The notes: generated from the sequence alone by a model not told the origin. Positions 31,370 to 40,708 are shown, numbered from the stretch's first letter. The stretch is DNA of 64,000 nt from Paractinoplanes bogorensis (GCF_018829635.1 NZ_JAHKKG010000006.1:558001-622000), one strand, 5' to 3'. A program made the numbers and translations.

Positions 31370-31711
31370 ATGCCGCTCCCCAGTGCTCGTTCTGTAGCCA
31401 TTTCCGCCTGGTCCGTCCCTGTGCTGGTCGTCGGCCAGTTCGCGATGGTCGCGCTGATCCCGGTGCTGATCGTCCTGATCACCGTGCTGCGCGACGCCCG
31501 TCTCCACGCCTTGCGCTGGTGGGCCGTCGCCCTGGCCGCGGTCTACGCCACCGCGCTGATCCTGTGGGCCGCCCTGCCCGACCGGGCCCCGAGTCTCTCC
31601 AAAGACCTGCACCCCGCGACGGCCACCCTGATCATCGCCACGGCCGCAGCCACCGCGATCGCCTGTCACGTGCTGCGCCGCAGTTCCCGCTCGGCCGCGA
31701 ATCCCGCCTGA
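31370..31711 (+). CDS. Small three-helix membrane protein
   Basis: 113 residues from an ATG after AAGGAGAA. Three hydrophobic segments (about 15-40, 48-68 and 82-100) with short loops, one of which contains a Pro/Asp-rich outer loop. No recognisable domain. It may be co-transcribed with the secreted SRPBCC gene. Confidence 0.75.
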   Translation: MPLPSARSVAISAWSVPVLVVGQFAMVALIPVLIVLITVLRDARLHALRWWAVALAAVYATALILWAALPDRAPSLSKDLHPATATLIIATAAATAIACHVLRRSSRSAANPA

Positions 31712-31806
31712 CCCACCCCGCGCCGCCGTGCTGGATCCCAGCCGGCGGCTGCGGCGCGTGCGGAACTCGGTCGACGTGGGCCGGGCGCGTACCTAGGTTC
31801 GGGAAC

Positions 31807-32295
31807 ATGCGAGCGCGGCGCCACTATCGGTATGTCGGCCCCGCGGAGCTGCGTGACTCGCCCGCGACCGGGGACGCGATGCGGGTGGAGACGCTCGCGA
31901 TGCTGGCCGGGTGGGTGGATGCCGGGCCGTGCACGTTCGTGGTCGCGCCGGACGGGCAACTCCGGCTCGCGTCGCGGCACAGCGAGCACGTCGCCCTCGC
32001 CGGCGGTCACGAGGTGCTGGCCGCGGGCGAGATGACCTTTGGTCCGGGGCCGTCCGTCGTGGCGGTGACCAACCAGTCCACCGGCTACTGCCCGGATCCC
32101 GACTGCTGGCCCGCGGTGGCCGAGGCGCTCGACCGGCTGGACGTCCCGCATCCGGGCGGCTTCACCGACCAGGTCGTCTTCCGCCTCTGCCCGGCCTGCG
32201 GCGAGCGCAACCTCGTCCGCGACCACGACTTCACCTGCGCGCTCTGCGACACCGACCTTCCGGCGCATTGGAACTTCGCCCCCGGCGATGCATGA
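31807..32295 (+). CDS. Hypothetical protein with C-terminal zinc ribbon
   Basis: 162 residues. The N-terminal half is a small beta-rich domain of unknown type; the C-terminal part has CPACGER and CALCDTD, two CxxC knuckles that would bind one zinc, and an upstream YCPDPDCW pair. Zinc-ribbon proteins of this size are often nucleic-acid or protein adaptors, but nothing here proves that. Confidence 0.75.
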   Translation: MRARRHYRYVGPAELRDSPATGDAMRVETLAMLAGWVDAGPCTFVVAPDGQLRLASRHSEHVALAGGHEVLAAGEMTFGPGPSVVAVTNQSTGYCPDPDCWPAVAEALDRLDVPHPGGFTDQVVFRLCPACGERNLVRDHDFTCALCDTDLPAHWNFAPGDA

Positions 32296-32317
32296 TCATC
32301 CGGCGAAGGGAGTCGGC

Positions 32318-32566
32318 ATGGACCGGGTTGTCGAGGCGCTGTTGTCGGCGGTGGCCGCATTGGAGGACTTTCTCCAGCTCTACTCGCACGAACATCTGGC
32401 GATCAACGCGCTCGAAGAGATCGCCGACCGGCTCGGTCAGATGACCCCGGAGGAGCGCACGGCGTTCGACCAGGCGCTGGCCCGCATCGCCGCCGCGCAG
32501 GATCGCGAGGCTCCCGGCAACGGCGCCTGGGTGCGAGCCCTCCCGGACAAGCTGGGCCTGGCATAG
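32318..32566 (+). CDS. Small acidic helical protein
   Basis: 82 residues from the ATG at 32318, chosen because AAGGGAG precedes it; an ATG at 32288 would overlap the upstream gene by 8 bases. Sequence is helical and acidic (VEALLSAVAALEDFLQLYSHEHLAINALEEIADRL), without a known motif. Similar small proteins in actinomycetes accompany zinc-ribbon or immunity-type genes; function unknown. Confidence 0.6.
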   Translation: MDRVVEALLSAVAALEDFLQLYSHEHLAINALEEIADRLGQMTPEERTAFDQALARIAAAQDREAPGNGAWVRALPDKLGLA

Positions 32567-32593
32567 GCGCACGCCGCAGCGATGTGTGGCGGA

Positions 32594-33109
32594 TCAGCGG
32601 AGTTGCTCGCTGATCGCTTCGGCCAAGGCGCTGACGTCGACCGGGCTGTCGGTCCGGATCGAGATGGCGCCCGGCCACAGCGGCTCTGCCTCGGCGGCCC
32701 AGCGCGGCCAGGAGTCGCCTAGCTTGCGGTCGTCCTGGTACAGCGCGCTCCTCCGACGGTCGCGGTAGCGGGACAGCGCCAGGTCGGGCGGGACGTCGCA
32801 CCACACCTCGACCGTCAGAGGGTTGCCGCACCGGGCCCGGCCGGCCGTGACGTAGTCCAGGTCGCGCGGCTTGAACCACCACGACTCCAGCACGAGCCCT
32901 CCGGGCGTGGCGGTGGCCAGGTTCCACATCGCCTCCGCGGCGGCGATGCCGTAGGCCCGTGGTGGCAGCCCGGGGACCGCGCGCGACATCGACTCCTTGA
33001 TGGCGTCCTTGCTCACCAGCGGAAACCGCAGGGCGGCGGCGAGCGGGCCGGCCAGCGTCGTCTTTCCGGAGCCGGGCAGGCCGTTGACGAGGACGAGCGC
33101 GTCCACCAC
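32594..33109 (-). CDS. P-loop kinase-like AAA protein
   Basis: 171 residues from a GTG at 33109 preceded by GGGAGG. Walker A NGLPGSGKTTLA at 9-20, then LVSKDAIKE (a kinase-type helix), ending with a DSPVDVSALAEAI tail. The pattern fits zeta-toxin/shikimate-kinase-like or DUF-type small-molecule kinases often mislabelled ATP-binding proteins. Substrate unknown. Follows the DUF6924-like gene by about 10 bases on the same strand. Confidence 0.82.
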   Translation of the reverse strand: MVDALVLVNGLPGSGKTTLAGPLAAALRFPLVSKDAIKESMSRAVPGLPPRAYGIAAAEAMWNLATATPGGLVLESWWFKPRDLDYVTAGRARCGNPLTVEVWCDVPPDLALSRYRDRRRSALYQDDRKLGDSWPRWAAEAEPLWPGAISIRTDSPVDVSALAEAISEQLR

Positions 33110-33119
33110 CGGGGCCTCC

Positions 33120-33557
33120 CTAACCGAAACCGCGGAAGACGCCGTCGATGTCGACGTTGTCGGCGAACTCGGCCCAGTCCATGTTCGCGATCGACAGGTT
33201 GTTCTGCACCGACCACATCTCGGACGGCACGACCCGGAAAGTGGTGCCGTAGTGCGGGCCACGGCCCCGATCGGGCCGCTCCTCCTCGTAGTCGAAGAGG
33301 TTGACGACGAGGATCGGCTGATCGGGATGTGTCAGTGCCCGGGTGTCGGCGAGGAAGGCGAACGAGTGGTCCGACTCCGGCGGGAACATCGCCAGCAGTC
33401 CCGGTGCGGTGAGACCGTCGTGGACCGGGTCGTCGACGAACTCGACGTGGGCGAGGAAGCCGTCCTCGGTCTGAGGTTCGGCGATTGCTGCCTGGAGGCG
33501 CAGCCACTCCCGCGGGTGCTCGAAGTCGGTGCGGATGACGAATGCGACGTCGTTCAC
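33120..33557 (-). CDS. DUF6924-like protein
   Basis: 145 residues from a GTG at 33557. The sequence VAFVIRTDFEHPREW, VEFVDDPVHDGLT, PILVVNLFDYEEE, TFRVVPSEMWSVQNNLSIANMDWAEFA is the characteristic DUF6924 pattern. Function unknown. Probably an operon with the kinase-like gene downstream. Confidence 0.8.
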   Translation of the reverse strand: MNDVAFVIRTDFEHPREWLRLQAAIAEPQTEDGFLAHVEFVDDPVHDGLTAPGLLAMFPPESDHSFAFLADTRALTHPDQPILVVNLFDYEEERPDRGRGPHYGTTFRVVPSEMWSVQNNLSIANMDWAEFADNVDIDGVFRGFG

Positions 33558-33697
33558 GCCGCCGACCGTAGACCGTTGTGCCCAGCCGTCGGGAACATCC
33601 CGGTCGGGCGCTACGGCCTTGCGTCGCACGCAGGGTGGCGAGACTCGGGGACCTCAATGGTGCGGTTGTCGCGGTCGACGTGGCGTACGGGAAGAAA

Positions 33698-34987
33698 TTA
33701 CGTCAGAAGCTCCAAAAGGGTGCGCGCGCCGAAACCGGTGGCGCCGTCGACGGAGGCGTCGCCTTTCCAGGCCGGACCGGTCATGTCGACGTGGGCCCAC
33801 GGGATGTCGCGGGGGACGAACTCGCCCAGGAACAGCGCGGCGGTGATGGCTCGGCCGGAGTCGTGCAGAGGGTGGTTGCGGACGCCGTACGAGGTGAGGA
33901 TCTGGGCGCGGTAACGCTCGTCCAGGGGGAGGCGCCACAGGGGCTCGCCGGCGTTGGCTCCGGCGGCGAGCAGCTGGGTGACGGCGGTGTCGTCGCGGCC
34001 CAGGACGGCGGCGATGTCGGGGCCCAGCGCGATCTCGGCCTGGTAGGTCAGGGTGGCCAGGTCGATCAGCAGGCGCGGGGCGGCGTCGGCGGCCAGGGCG
34101 AGCGCGTCGGCCAGGATCACCCGGCCCTCGAAATCGGTGTCCAGGATCTGGATCTCGGTGCCGTTCCAGGCGGTGACGACGTCGCCGGGACGGGCGGCTC
34201 CGGGGCCGGGCAGATTCTCGGCGAAGGGGAGCACCGCGCGGACGGGGATCGTGCAACCGGCGCGACGGAGGCCGGCCATCACGGCCAGCACGGTCGCGGC
34301 GCCGGCCACGTCGAGGCGCATGCTCTGCATGGCGGCGGGCGACTTGAGCGACAGGCCGCCGCTGTCGAAGGTGATGCCCTTGCCGACCAGGGCGACCTCG
34401 GGCGGGCCGGCCTCCGGCAGGTGATCGAGGGTGACCAGGTAGGGGCCGTCGGGGGAGCCGCCGCCGATCGCGGCCAGGCCGCCGAAGCCCTGAGCGGCCA
34501 CCTCGTCGGGACCGAGCACCGTGCAGGTCAGGCCGGCGTTCTCGGCGATCTGGCCGGCCCACGCGGCGGCGGCGCTCGGGGTGAGGACGTTGGCGGGGGC
34601 GCTGACCAGCAGGCGGGCCAGGCGGGCGACGTCGGCGGCCAGTGCGCCTCGCAGCGCGGCCGGGAGCTGGGGCTCGTCGACGTACAGCGTGCCGCTGTCC
34701 ATGCCGGTGATCAGGCCGTCGACGATCGGCGTGATCAGGTGGGCCGGCGCCTCGACGCCGATCGTGCCGGTGCGGATCCGGGCGCCGGCCTTGGTGGCGG
34801 CGTCCCGGGCGGACTCGACTGTGGGCGAGGGACCGAGCGGTACGTCCCCCTCCTCGACAAATCGGACAAGTCGGGAAGCGGTGCCGACCGAGACCGAAAC
34901 GGGTCCGGTGCCGGTGACCACCGCGTCGGCGGCGGCCGAGATCTCTTCGGCACGGTTCCGGCCGCGCGGCCTATCGATGCTGGTCAC
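33698..34987 (-). CDS. Leucyl aminopeptidase (peptidase M17)
   Basis: 429 residues from a GTG at 34987 with GGGAGG upstream. The M17 metal site is complete: Lys203 and Asp208 (GKGITFDSGG), Asp226 (RLDVAGA), Asp285 and Glu287 (DTDFEGR, where most members have NTDAEGR), and Arg289. It removes N-terminal residues from peptides using two metal ions. Divergent from the second hyuAB pair with a shared 172-base promoter region, so a peptidase and an oxoprolinase-type enzyme appear to be expressed together. Together they could process blocked or cyclic peptides. Confidence 0.92.
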   Translation of the reverse strand: MTSIDRPRGRNRAEEISAAADAVVTGTGPVSVSVGTASRLVRFVEEGDVPLGPSPTVESARDAATKAGARIRTGTIGVEAPAHLITPIVDGLITGMDSGTLYVDEPQLPAALRGALAADVARLARLLVSAPANVLTPSAAAAWAGQIAENAGLTCTVLGPDEVAAQGFGGLAAIGGGSPDGPYLVTLDHLPEAGPPEVALVGKGITFDSGGLSLKSPAAMQSMRLDVAGAATVLAVMAGLRRAGCTIPVRAVLPFAENLPGPGAARPGDVVTAWNGTEIQILDTDFEGRVILADALALAADAAPRLLIDLATLTYQAEIALGPDIAAVLGRDDTAVTQLLAAGANAGEPLWRLPLDERYRAQILTSYGVRNHPLHDSGRAITAALFLGEFVPRDIPWAHVDMTGPAWKGDASVDGATGFGARTLLELLT

Positions 34988-35159
34988 AGTGCCTCCCGAG
35001 GGGTGGTCGGTATCCGGGCATCCTGCCGGGCTCTCGCGGGCGTGGATCGTGCGCCGCGCACGCGCCACCACCGGCCCGGTATGCCGGGCGCACAGTGTCG
35101 CCGGACACCTTCTCTTTAACTTGCGCTTACCTGACCGGCTGAAACGCGAGGGAGATCAC

Positions 35160-37205
35160 ATGGGGCGTTATCGAGTCGCGATGGACATCGGTGGCACGTT
35201 CACCGACGTCGTCACGTACGACCAGCAGAGCGGGGCGTTCGCGGCCACCAAGGCCTCGACCACGCCCGGCAACCTCAGTGAGGGCGTGCTCGCCGGGCTG
35301 GACGCGGTCGTCGACGAACCGGCCGGCATCGACTTCCTGGTGCACGGAACCACGCAGGGGCTCAACGCCTTTCTCGAACGTCGCGGCGTGCCCGTGCTGC
35401 TGCTCGGCACGGCCGGTCTCGAGGACACCTACCACATCGCCCGCGGGCCCCGGGCCAGGCTGTACGACCTGCACTACCGTAAGCCGACCCCGCTGGTGCC
35501 GCGCCGGGACATCCTCGGCATCGGGGGCCGGATCGCGGCCGACGGGTCGGAACTGAAGCCGTTGGACGAGGATGCCGTACGGGCGGCAGCGGCTCGCTTC
35601 AAGGCGAGTGACCATGGCGCGATCGCGGTGGCGTTCCTGTTCAGCTACAAGAACCCGGCCCACGAGCTGCGGGCCCGCGAGATCCTCCTCGAAGAGCTCG
35701 GTGAGGACGTCACGGTGTCGGTCTCGCACGAGGCGGCCAAGGAGTGGCGCGAATACGAGCGGACGTCTTCGGCGGTGGTGGAGGCGTACACGGGACCGAT
35801 CGTCCGTCGTTATCTGATCGACCTCGAGGGCCGTCTCGAAGGCCGGGGCCTGCACGTCCCGCTGCACGTCATGCAGTCGTCGGGCGGCATCCTGACCGCC
35901 GAGTCGGCCCGGCGCCGGCCGCTGCAGACGCTGCTGTCGGGGCCGGTCGGGGGTGCGATCGCCTGCGCCGAACTGTCCCGCCAGACCGGACGGCCGCAGC
36001 TGATCGGCATCGACATGGGCGGCACCAGCTTCGACGTGTCGCTGATCGTCGACGGCGAGCCGGACGTGTCGGCCGAGGCGTCCCTGGAAGGGCTGCCGAT
36101 GCTGATGAGCGTGGTCAACATCCACACCGTCGGCGCGGGTGGTGGCTCGGTGGCCTGGGCCGAGGCCGGTGGCCTGCGCGTGGGGCCGCGAAGCGCCGGT
36201 GCCCGGCCGGGTCCGGCCTGCTACGGCCGCGGGGGCACCGAGCCGACCGTGACCGACGCCAACCTGGTGCTCGGCCGGATCGACCCGAACGGGTTCGCCG
36301 GTGGGCAGATGACGCTCTCCACGTCGGCCGCGGAAACGGCCGTCGACGGGCTCGCGGAAGTGTTCGGGATGACCACGACGGCGATGGCCGAGGGCATCTG
36401 CGACGTCGCGAACTCGAAGATGGCGCAGGCGATCCGCACGATCACGGTGTCGAGGGGGATCGAGCCGCGGGACTCGGCGCTGGTCGCGTTTGGCGGGGCC
36501 GGCCCGATGCACGCCGTGTTCCTGGCCCGCGAGCTGGGCATCGCCGAGACGATCGTGCCGCGGTTCCCGGGGGCGTTTTCGGCCTGGGGCATGCTGCAGA
36601 CGCAGATCCGGCAGGACTACACCGAGCCGTACTTCTTCCTCGACGAGGATCTCGACACCGCCGACATGGCTGCTCAGCTGGCGCGGCTGGAGAGGGACGG
36701 GCTCGACGGGCTCGACCACGAGGGGGTCGCGGGGGATGCGCGGCACGCCTCGCATTCGGTGGACATCCGGTACGCGGCGCAGGAGTACACGCTGACTGTG
36801 CCGCTCGACAGCGCCGACGAGCCGCTGAACGCCACCTTCCTGTCGGATGTCGCTCAGCGGTTCGCCGACCTGCACAAGGCGCGGTACGGGCACGCCAATC
36901 TGGGTGCTCCGATCGAGTTCGTGGCGCTGCGCACCGCCGCTTTCGGTGACCTGGGACGCCCTGACCCGCAGAAGTGGGCTGTGTCGGATAAATCGGACTT
37001 CGCCCATGAAATCAGTACGGTGGTGTTCGACGGCGTGCCCCAGGACACGATCGTTGCCCGGCGCGACGACCTCTTCGTGGGCCACACGTTCGACGGCCCG
37101 GCCGTGGTGGTTGAAGCCACTGCCACCACGGTCGTGCCGCCCGGATATTCGGTGGCCGTGGACGAGATCGGCTCCCTGATCATCTCCCGGAAGGCAGACC
37201 AGTGA
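35160..37205 (+). CDS. hyuA: HyuA: hydantoinase/oxoprolinase family subunit A (cluster 2)
   Basis: 681 residues from an ATG after GAGGGAG. MDIGGTFTD at 8-16, HGTTQGLNAFL near 62, SHEAAKEWREYERTSSAVVEAY, SGPVGGAIACAEL, IDMGGTSFDVSLI, GAGGGSVAW and PACYGRGGTEPTVTDANLVLGRI all follow the family. Closer to the copy at 57747 than to the one at 14234 (shared Cys in PACYGRGG and shared FSAWGMLQ). Transcribed with hyuB (GTGA overlap). No transporter in this cluster. Substrate unknown; the divergent aminopeptidase suggests a peptide-derived compound. Confidence 0.93.
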   Translation: MGRYRVAMDIGGTFTDVVTYDQQSGAFAATKASTTPGNLSEGVLAGLDAVVDEPAGIDFLVHGTTQGLNAFLERRGVPVLLLGTAGLEDTYHIARGPRARLYDLHYRKPTPLVPRRDILGIGGRIAADGSELKPLDEDAVRAAAARFKASDHGAIAVAFLFSYKNPAHELRAREILLEELGEDVTVSVSHEAAKEWREYERTSSAVVEAYTGPIVRRYLIDLEGRLEGRGLHVPLHVMQSSGGILTAESARRRPLQTLLSGPVGGAIACAELSRQTGRPQLIGIDMGGTSFDVSLIVDGEPDVSAEASLEGLPMLMSVVNIHTVGAGGGSVAWAEAGGLRVGPRSAGARPGPACYGRGGTEPTVTDANLVLGRIDPNGFAGGQMTLSTSAAETAVDGLAEVFGMTTTAMAEGICDVANSKMAQAIRTITVSRGIEPRDSALVAFGGAGPMHAVFLARELGIAETIVPRFPGAFSAWGMLQTQIRQDYTEPYFFLDEDLDTADMAAQLARLERDGLDGLDHEGVAGDARHASHSVDIRYAAQEYTLTVPLDSADEPLNATFLSDVAQRFADLHKARYGHANLGAPIEFVALRTAAFGDLGRPDPQKWAVSDKSDFAHEISTVVFDGVPQDTIVARRDDLFVGHTFDGPAVVVEATATTVVPPGYSVAVDEIGSLIISRKADQ

Positions 37206-38866
37206 TCGACCCGGTAACCGTCGAGATCATCCGCAACGCGCTCAACGCCGCCGCGGACGACATGAACGCCACCCTGATCCGCTCGGCCTACACCCCGATC
37301 ATCTACGAGTGCGGCGACTGCGTGGTCGCCCTGCTCGACGCCAACCACCAGGTGCTGGGCCAGTCGGCCGGCCTGCCGATCTTCCTGGGCAACCTGGAGA
37401 CCTGCACCCTGGCCACCGAGGAGCGTTTCGGCCGCGAGGTGTGGCAGCCGGGCGACGTCTGGATCCTCAACGACAGCTACCTGGGCGGCACCCACCTCAA
37501 CGACGTGACCATCTTCGGCCCGGTGTTCGTGGACACCACGCTGGTCGGCTTCACCGCGTCCCGCGCCCACTGGATCGACGTCGGCTCCAAGGACCCCGGC
37601 GGCTCGATGGACTCGGTCAACATCTTCCAGGAGGGCCTGCGCCTCGGCCCGCAGAAACTGGTGTCGGGCGGCGTCGAGGAACGCTCGGTCACCGACACCA
37701 TCGCCACCAACGTCCGGTTCCCCTACCCGACGACCGGCGACATGCACGCGATGATGGCCTGCATCCAGATGGGCGAGCGGCGGCTGCAGGAGATCGTCCG
37801 GCGGTTCGGCCTCACCACGCTGGAGGAGGCCCGCGACGAGATCTTCCACCAGACCGAACTGCTCGAGCGCGCGGTCATCGCCAAGATCCCGGACGGTGTC
37901 TACAGCGCCGAGGGCGTGCTCGACAACGACGGCGTCGACCTGGACACCCCGATCCCGATCCGCCTGCGCGTGACGGTCTCCGGCGAGGACATCGACTTCG
38001 ACGTCACCGAGTCGGCCGACCAGACCGTGGGCCCGGTCAACTGCGGCGTCTCGCAGGCCGTCTCCGCCCTCCGGGTCGGCTACAAGCTGCTGGTCAGCCC
38101 CGACCTGCCCGGCAACGGCGGTTCGTTCCGCTCGATGACCACCCAGGTGCGCGAGGGGTCGGTGCTCGGCGCCCGGTCACCCGCGGCCTGCCAGTGGTAC
38201 TTCAGCCACCTCGGCCTGCTGATCGACATGGTGGCCCGGGCCCTCGCTCCCGCCATGCCCGACCACGTGGCCGGCGCCAGCCACGGCGACTCGATGATCA
38301 TCCTGTCGGCCGGCACCGACCCGCGGGTCAAGCGCGAGTTCGTCAGCCTCGAGGCCACCGTGGGCGGCTGGGGCGGCTGGAACGGCTCCGACGGCGAGAG
38401 CGCGCTCATCAACAACGTGAACGGCTCGCTCAAGGACATCCCGGTCGAGGTCTACGAGACCCGCTATCCGTGGCGCATCAACGAATACCGCATCCGCCCC
38501 GACTCCGGCGGTTCCGGTCGCTGGCGCGGCGGCAACGGCGTCATCCGCGAGTACGAGGCCCAGACCGACCTGACGGTGTCGCTGTGGTTCGAGCGGTCCC
38601 GCCAGCCCGCGTGGGGCCTGTTCGGCGGCGAGGACGCGGTCGGCCCCGAGGTGGTCATCAACCCCGGCCGCGAGGACGAACGCCGCATCCTGAAGATCAA
38701 CGGCATGCCGCTGAAGAAGGGCGACGTGGTCCGTTGCGCCACCGGCGGCGGAGGCGGCTACGGCGACCCGACCGAACGCTCCGCCGACGACGTACGGGCC
38801 GACGTGCTCGACCACAACATCACCGCCGAGGCCGCCAGCAGCCGTTACGGCATCACCACCCCGTGA
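37202..38866 (+). CDS. hyuB: HyuB: hydantoinase/oxoprolinase family subunit B (cluster 2)
   Basis: 554 residues from a GTG at 37202 that overlaps the hyuA stop. Family landmarks: VTVEIIRNALNAAADDMNATLIRSAYTPIIYE, DVWILNDSYLGGTHLNDVT, and the C-terminal TGGGGGYGDPTERS. Like the copy at 59756 it has the LNDSY/MNDSY variant, unlike cluster 1, which has IINYPYWS. A strong hairpin terminator follows. Confidence 0.93.
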   Translation: MIDPVTVEIIRNALNAAADDMNATLIRSAYTPIIYECGDCVVALLDANHQVLGQSAGLPIFLGNLETCTLATEERFGREVWQPGDVWILNDSYLGGTHLNDVTIFGPVFVDTTLVGFTASRAHWIDVGSKDPGGSMDSVNIFQEGLRLGPQKLVSGGVEERSVTDTIATNVRFPYPTTGDMHAMMACIQMGERRLQEIVRRFGLTTLEEARDEIFHQTELLERAVIAKIPDGVYSAEGVLDNDGVDLDTPIPIRLRVTVSGEDIDFDVTESADQTVGPVNCGVSQAVSALRVGYKLLVSPDLPGNGGSFRSMTTQVREGSVLGARSPAACQWYFSHLGLLIDMVARALAPAMPDHVAGASHGDSMIILSAGTDPRVKREFVSLEATVGGWGGWNGSDGESALINNVNGSLKDIPVEVYETRYPWRINEYRIRPDSGGSGRWRGGNGVIREYEAQTDLTVSLWFERSRQPAWGLFGGEDAVGPEVVINPGREDERRILKINGMPLKKGDVVRCATGGGGGYGDPTERSADDVRADVLDHNITAEAASSRYGITTP

Positions 38867-38872
38867 CAACCC

Positions 38873-38906
38873 GGCGCCGGTCCCTCTTTGTCCGAGGGCC
38901 GGCGCC
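38873..38906 (+). terminator. Hairpin terminator after hyuB (cluster 2)
   Basis: Stem GGCGCCGG paired with CCGGCGCC, extended by CCCTC with GAGGG after a one-base bulge, loop TTTGTCC. No T-run. Begins 6 bases after the hyuB stop. Confidence 0.7.
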
Positions 38907-38963
38907 ATCCCGACGGCCGGAAACTGCCGAGCCGTGCGGCGCCCGGCGGGGGAGTATCGAGTC

Positions 38964-39521
38964 ATGAAGGTGCATGAGCGGATCGACGGGCGGCTCCGGA
39001 CGTTTATCGAGAGCCAGCCGATGTTCTTCGTGGCCACCGCCCCCACCGGCCCGGGCGGGCACGTCAACGTGTCGCCCAAGGGCATGGCCGGCACGTTCGT
39101 GGTGCTCGGCGAGCATCGCGTGGCCTACCTCGACTACCACGGCAGCGGCGCCGAGACGATCGCCCACCTCAACGAGAACGGGCGGATCACCATCATGTTC
39201 TGCGCGTTCCAGGGCCCGCCGAACATCGTGCGGCTGCACGGCCAGGGACGCGCGGTGCCGGTCGACGAGCCGGGGTTCGCCGGGCTGCTGGCCGGGTTTC
39301 CCGAGGCGCCCGACACCCACGGCGTCCGGTCGGTGATCGACATCGCGGTCGACCGGATCAGCGACTCCTGCGGTTACTCGGTGCCGCTCATGTCCTACGA
39401 GGGCGACCGTGACCTGCTGATCCGCTCGCACGAGCGGCGCTCCGAGGCCGACCTGGCCGAATATCGCCGGGTGAAGAACGCGGTCAGCATCGACGGGCAG
39501 CCGGTCTTCGGAAAGGTGTGA
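38964..39521 (+). CDS. Pyridoxamine 5'-phosphate oxidase family protein
   Basis: 185 residues. FIESQPMFFVATAPTGPGGHVNVSPKGMAGTFVVLGEHRVAYLDYHGSGAETIAHLNENGRITIMFCAF is a split-barrel flavin/F420-binding fold of the PNPOx-like type (with the NVSPKG motif). Such proteins bind FMN, F420 or heme; true vitamin B6 synthesis is unlikely. Stands alone. Confidence 0.88.
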   Translation: MKVHERIDGRLRTFIESQPMFFVATAPTGPGGHVNVSPKGMAGTFVVLGEHRVAYLDYHGSGAETIAHLNENGRITIMFCAFQGPPNIVRLHGQGRAVPVDEPGFAGLLAGFPEAPDTHGVRSVIDIAVDRISDSCGYSVPLMSYEGDRDLLIRSHERRSEADLAEYRRVKNAVSIDGQPVFGKV

Positions 39522-39587
39522 CCGAAACCGGGGGTCATCCGGTCCTATCCAGCAGAGGACGGACCGGACAGCGAGGAGAACAAGGCC

Positions 39588-40196
39588 TTGAACGCGAACC
39601 TGCGGGATCAGTTCGATCGGGCGGTCGGCGACGACCCGGGCGCCGACGTGGGGGCGATGGCGGCTGCGGCCGTGGTCGCGGGTGGGCGGATCCGGCGGCG
39701 GCGCCGGCTCACGGCGGTGGCGGGGGCGGCCACGGTGGTCGTGATGGGGCTGGGTGTGGTGGCCGGCGTGAACTTCCAGACGCGGGAGCCCGCCGAGCCG
39801 GCCGTGACGGTGCCCATGGGGTTCTCGCTCGCTCAGGACTGCAACTACCGGTCCGAGGAGAAGCGGGCCACCGATGTGGCGATCTTCGGGAAGACGGGGA
39901 TCACCGGGCGGGACCGGGCGGCCATCCGCGACGCGCTCGGGGCGGACGGCCGCGTCAAGGAGATGGTCTACGAGAGCAACCAGGAGGCGTACGAGCGGTT
40001 CGTCGGCCTGTGGAAGGACAGCCCGGAGTTCGTCAAGTCGGTGACTCCGGAGTCTCTGCCCGAGTCGTTCCGCGTACGGCTGAAGGATGCCCGGGAATTC
40101 CGGAGCTTCCGTGCGGAGTACGCGAAGATGGCCGGTGTTCAGGACATCATCGGCAACGTCTGCCCGCCCAGTGCGCCGGTGGGCGGGATCAAGTGA
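39588..40196 (+). CDS. Membrane-anchored FtsX-extracellular-domain protein
   Basis: 202 residues from a TTG at 39588. One membrane helix at about 43-61, then an exported domain (95-195) with VAIFGKTGITGRDRAAIRDAL, YESNQEAYERF and PESLPESFRVRLKDAREF, which is the FtsX extracellular domain pattern seen in actinobacterial FtsX. The rest of FtsX (four-helix permease core) is absent. Its stop overlaps the start of a sigma factor gene (GTGA), the position where an anti-sigma factor is usually encoded. It may sense the cell wall and control that sigma factor. Confidence 0.8.
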   Translation: MNANLRDQFDRAVGDDPGADVGAMAAAAVVAGGRIRRRRRLTAVAGAATVVVMGLGVVAGVNFQTREPAEPAVTVPMGFSLAQDCNYRSEEKRATDVAIFGKTGITGRDRAAIRDALGADGRVKEMVYESNQEAYERFVGLWKDSPEFVKSVTPESLPESFRVRLKDAREFRSFRAEYAKMAGVQDIIGNVCPPSAPVGGIK

Positions 40197-40708
40197 CGGA
40201 CACGCTGACGAACCCGAAATCGACGGCACGGACCGCGGACGAGGAGTTCACGGCGTTCGTGGAGGCGTCGGCGACCCGGCTGCGGCGCACCGCCTATCTG
40301 ATGTGCCGGGACTGGCATCTGGCCCAGGATCTCACCCAGCAGACCTTCACCAAGATGTACGCGTCGTGGAAGCGGATCCGGACCAGCGCCAACCTGGAGG
40401 GCTACAGCCGCCGGGTGCTGATGAACCTCGTCTTCGACCGGTCGAAGCGGCGCAGCGGGTCCGAGATCGTGCTGGCCGAGCTGCCGGATCAGCCCGGCCG
40501 CGAGACCGCGCCGGAACTGCGGCTGGCCCTGGTCGACGCGCTGGCCCGGATGGGCGTCGAGGACCGGGCCGTGCTGGTGCTGCGGCACGCCGAGGATCAC
40601 AGCGTGGAAACTGTGGCCACGATCCTCGGCGTCTCCGTGTCGGTCGTGAAGATGCGCAACGCCCGTGCTCTGGCCAGGTTGCGCGAGATGTTAGGCGACG
40701 ATTTCTGA
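40193..40708 (+). CDS. SigE-family ECF sigma factor
   Basis: 171 residues from a GTG at 40193. Region 2 includes RRTAYLMCRDWHLAQDLTQQTFTKMYASW; region 4 includes DRAVLVLRHAEDHSVETVATILGVSVSVVKMRNARALARLRE. Directs RNA polymerase to stress- or envelope-type promoters. Translationally coupled to the FtsX-domain membrane protein just upstream. Its end overlaps the convergent aldehyde dehydrogenase gene by 18 bases. Confidence 0.92.
   Translation: MTDTLTNPKSTARTADEEFTAFVEASATRLRRTAYLMCRDWHLAQDLTQQTFTKMYASWKRIRTSANLEGYSRRVLMNLVFDRSKRRSGSEIVLAELPDQPGRETAPELRLALVDALARMGVEDRAVLVLRHAEDHSVETVATILGVSVSVVKMRNARALARLREMLGDDF

Noticed and set aside
32288..32566. Earlier start for the small acidic protein
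   Set aside because: It would overlap the zinc-ribbon gene, and the ATG at 32318 has a good AAGGGAG site.
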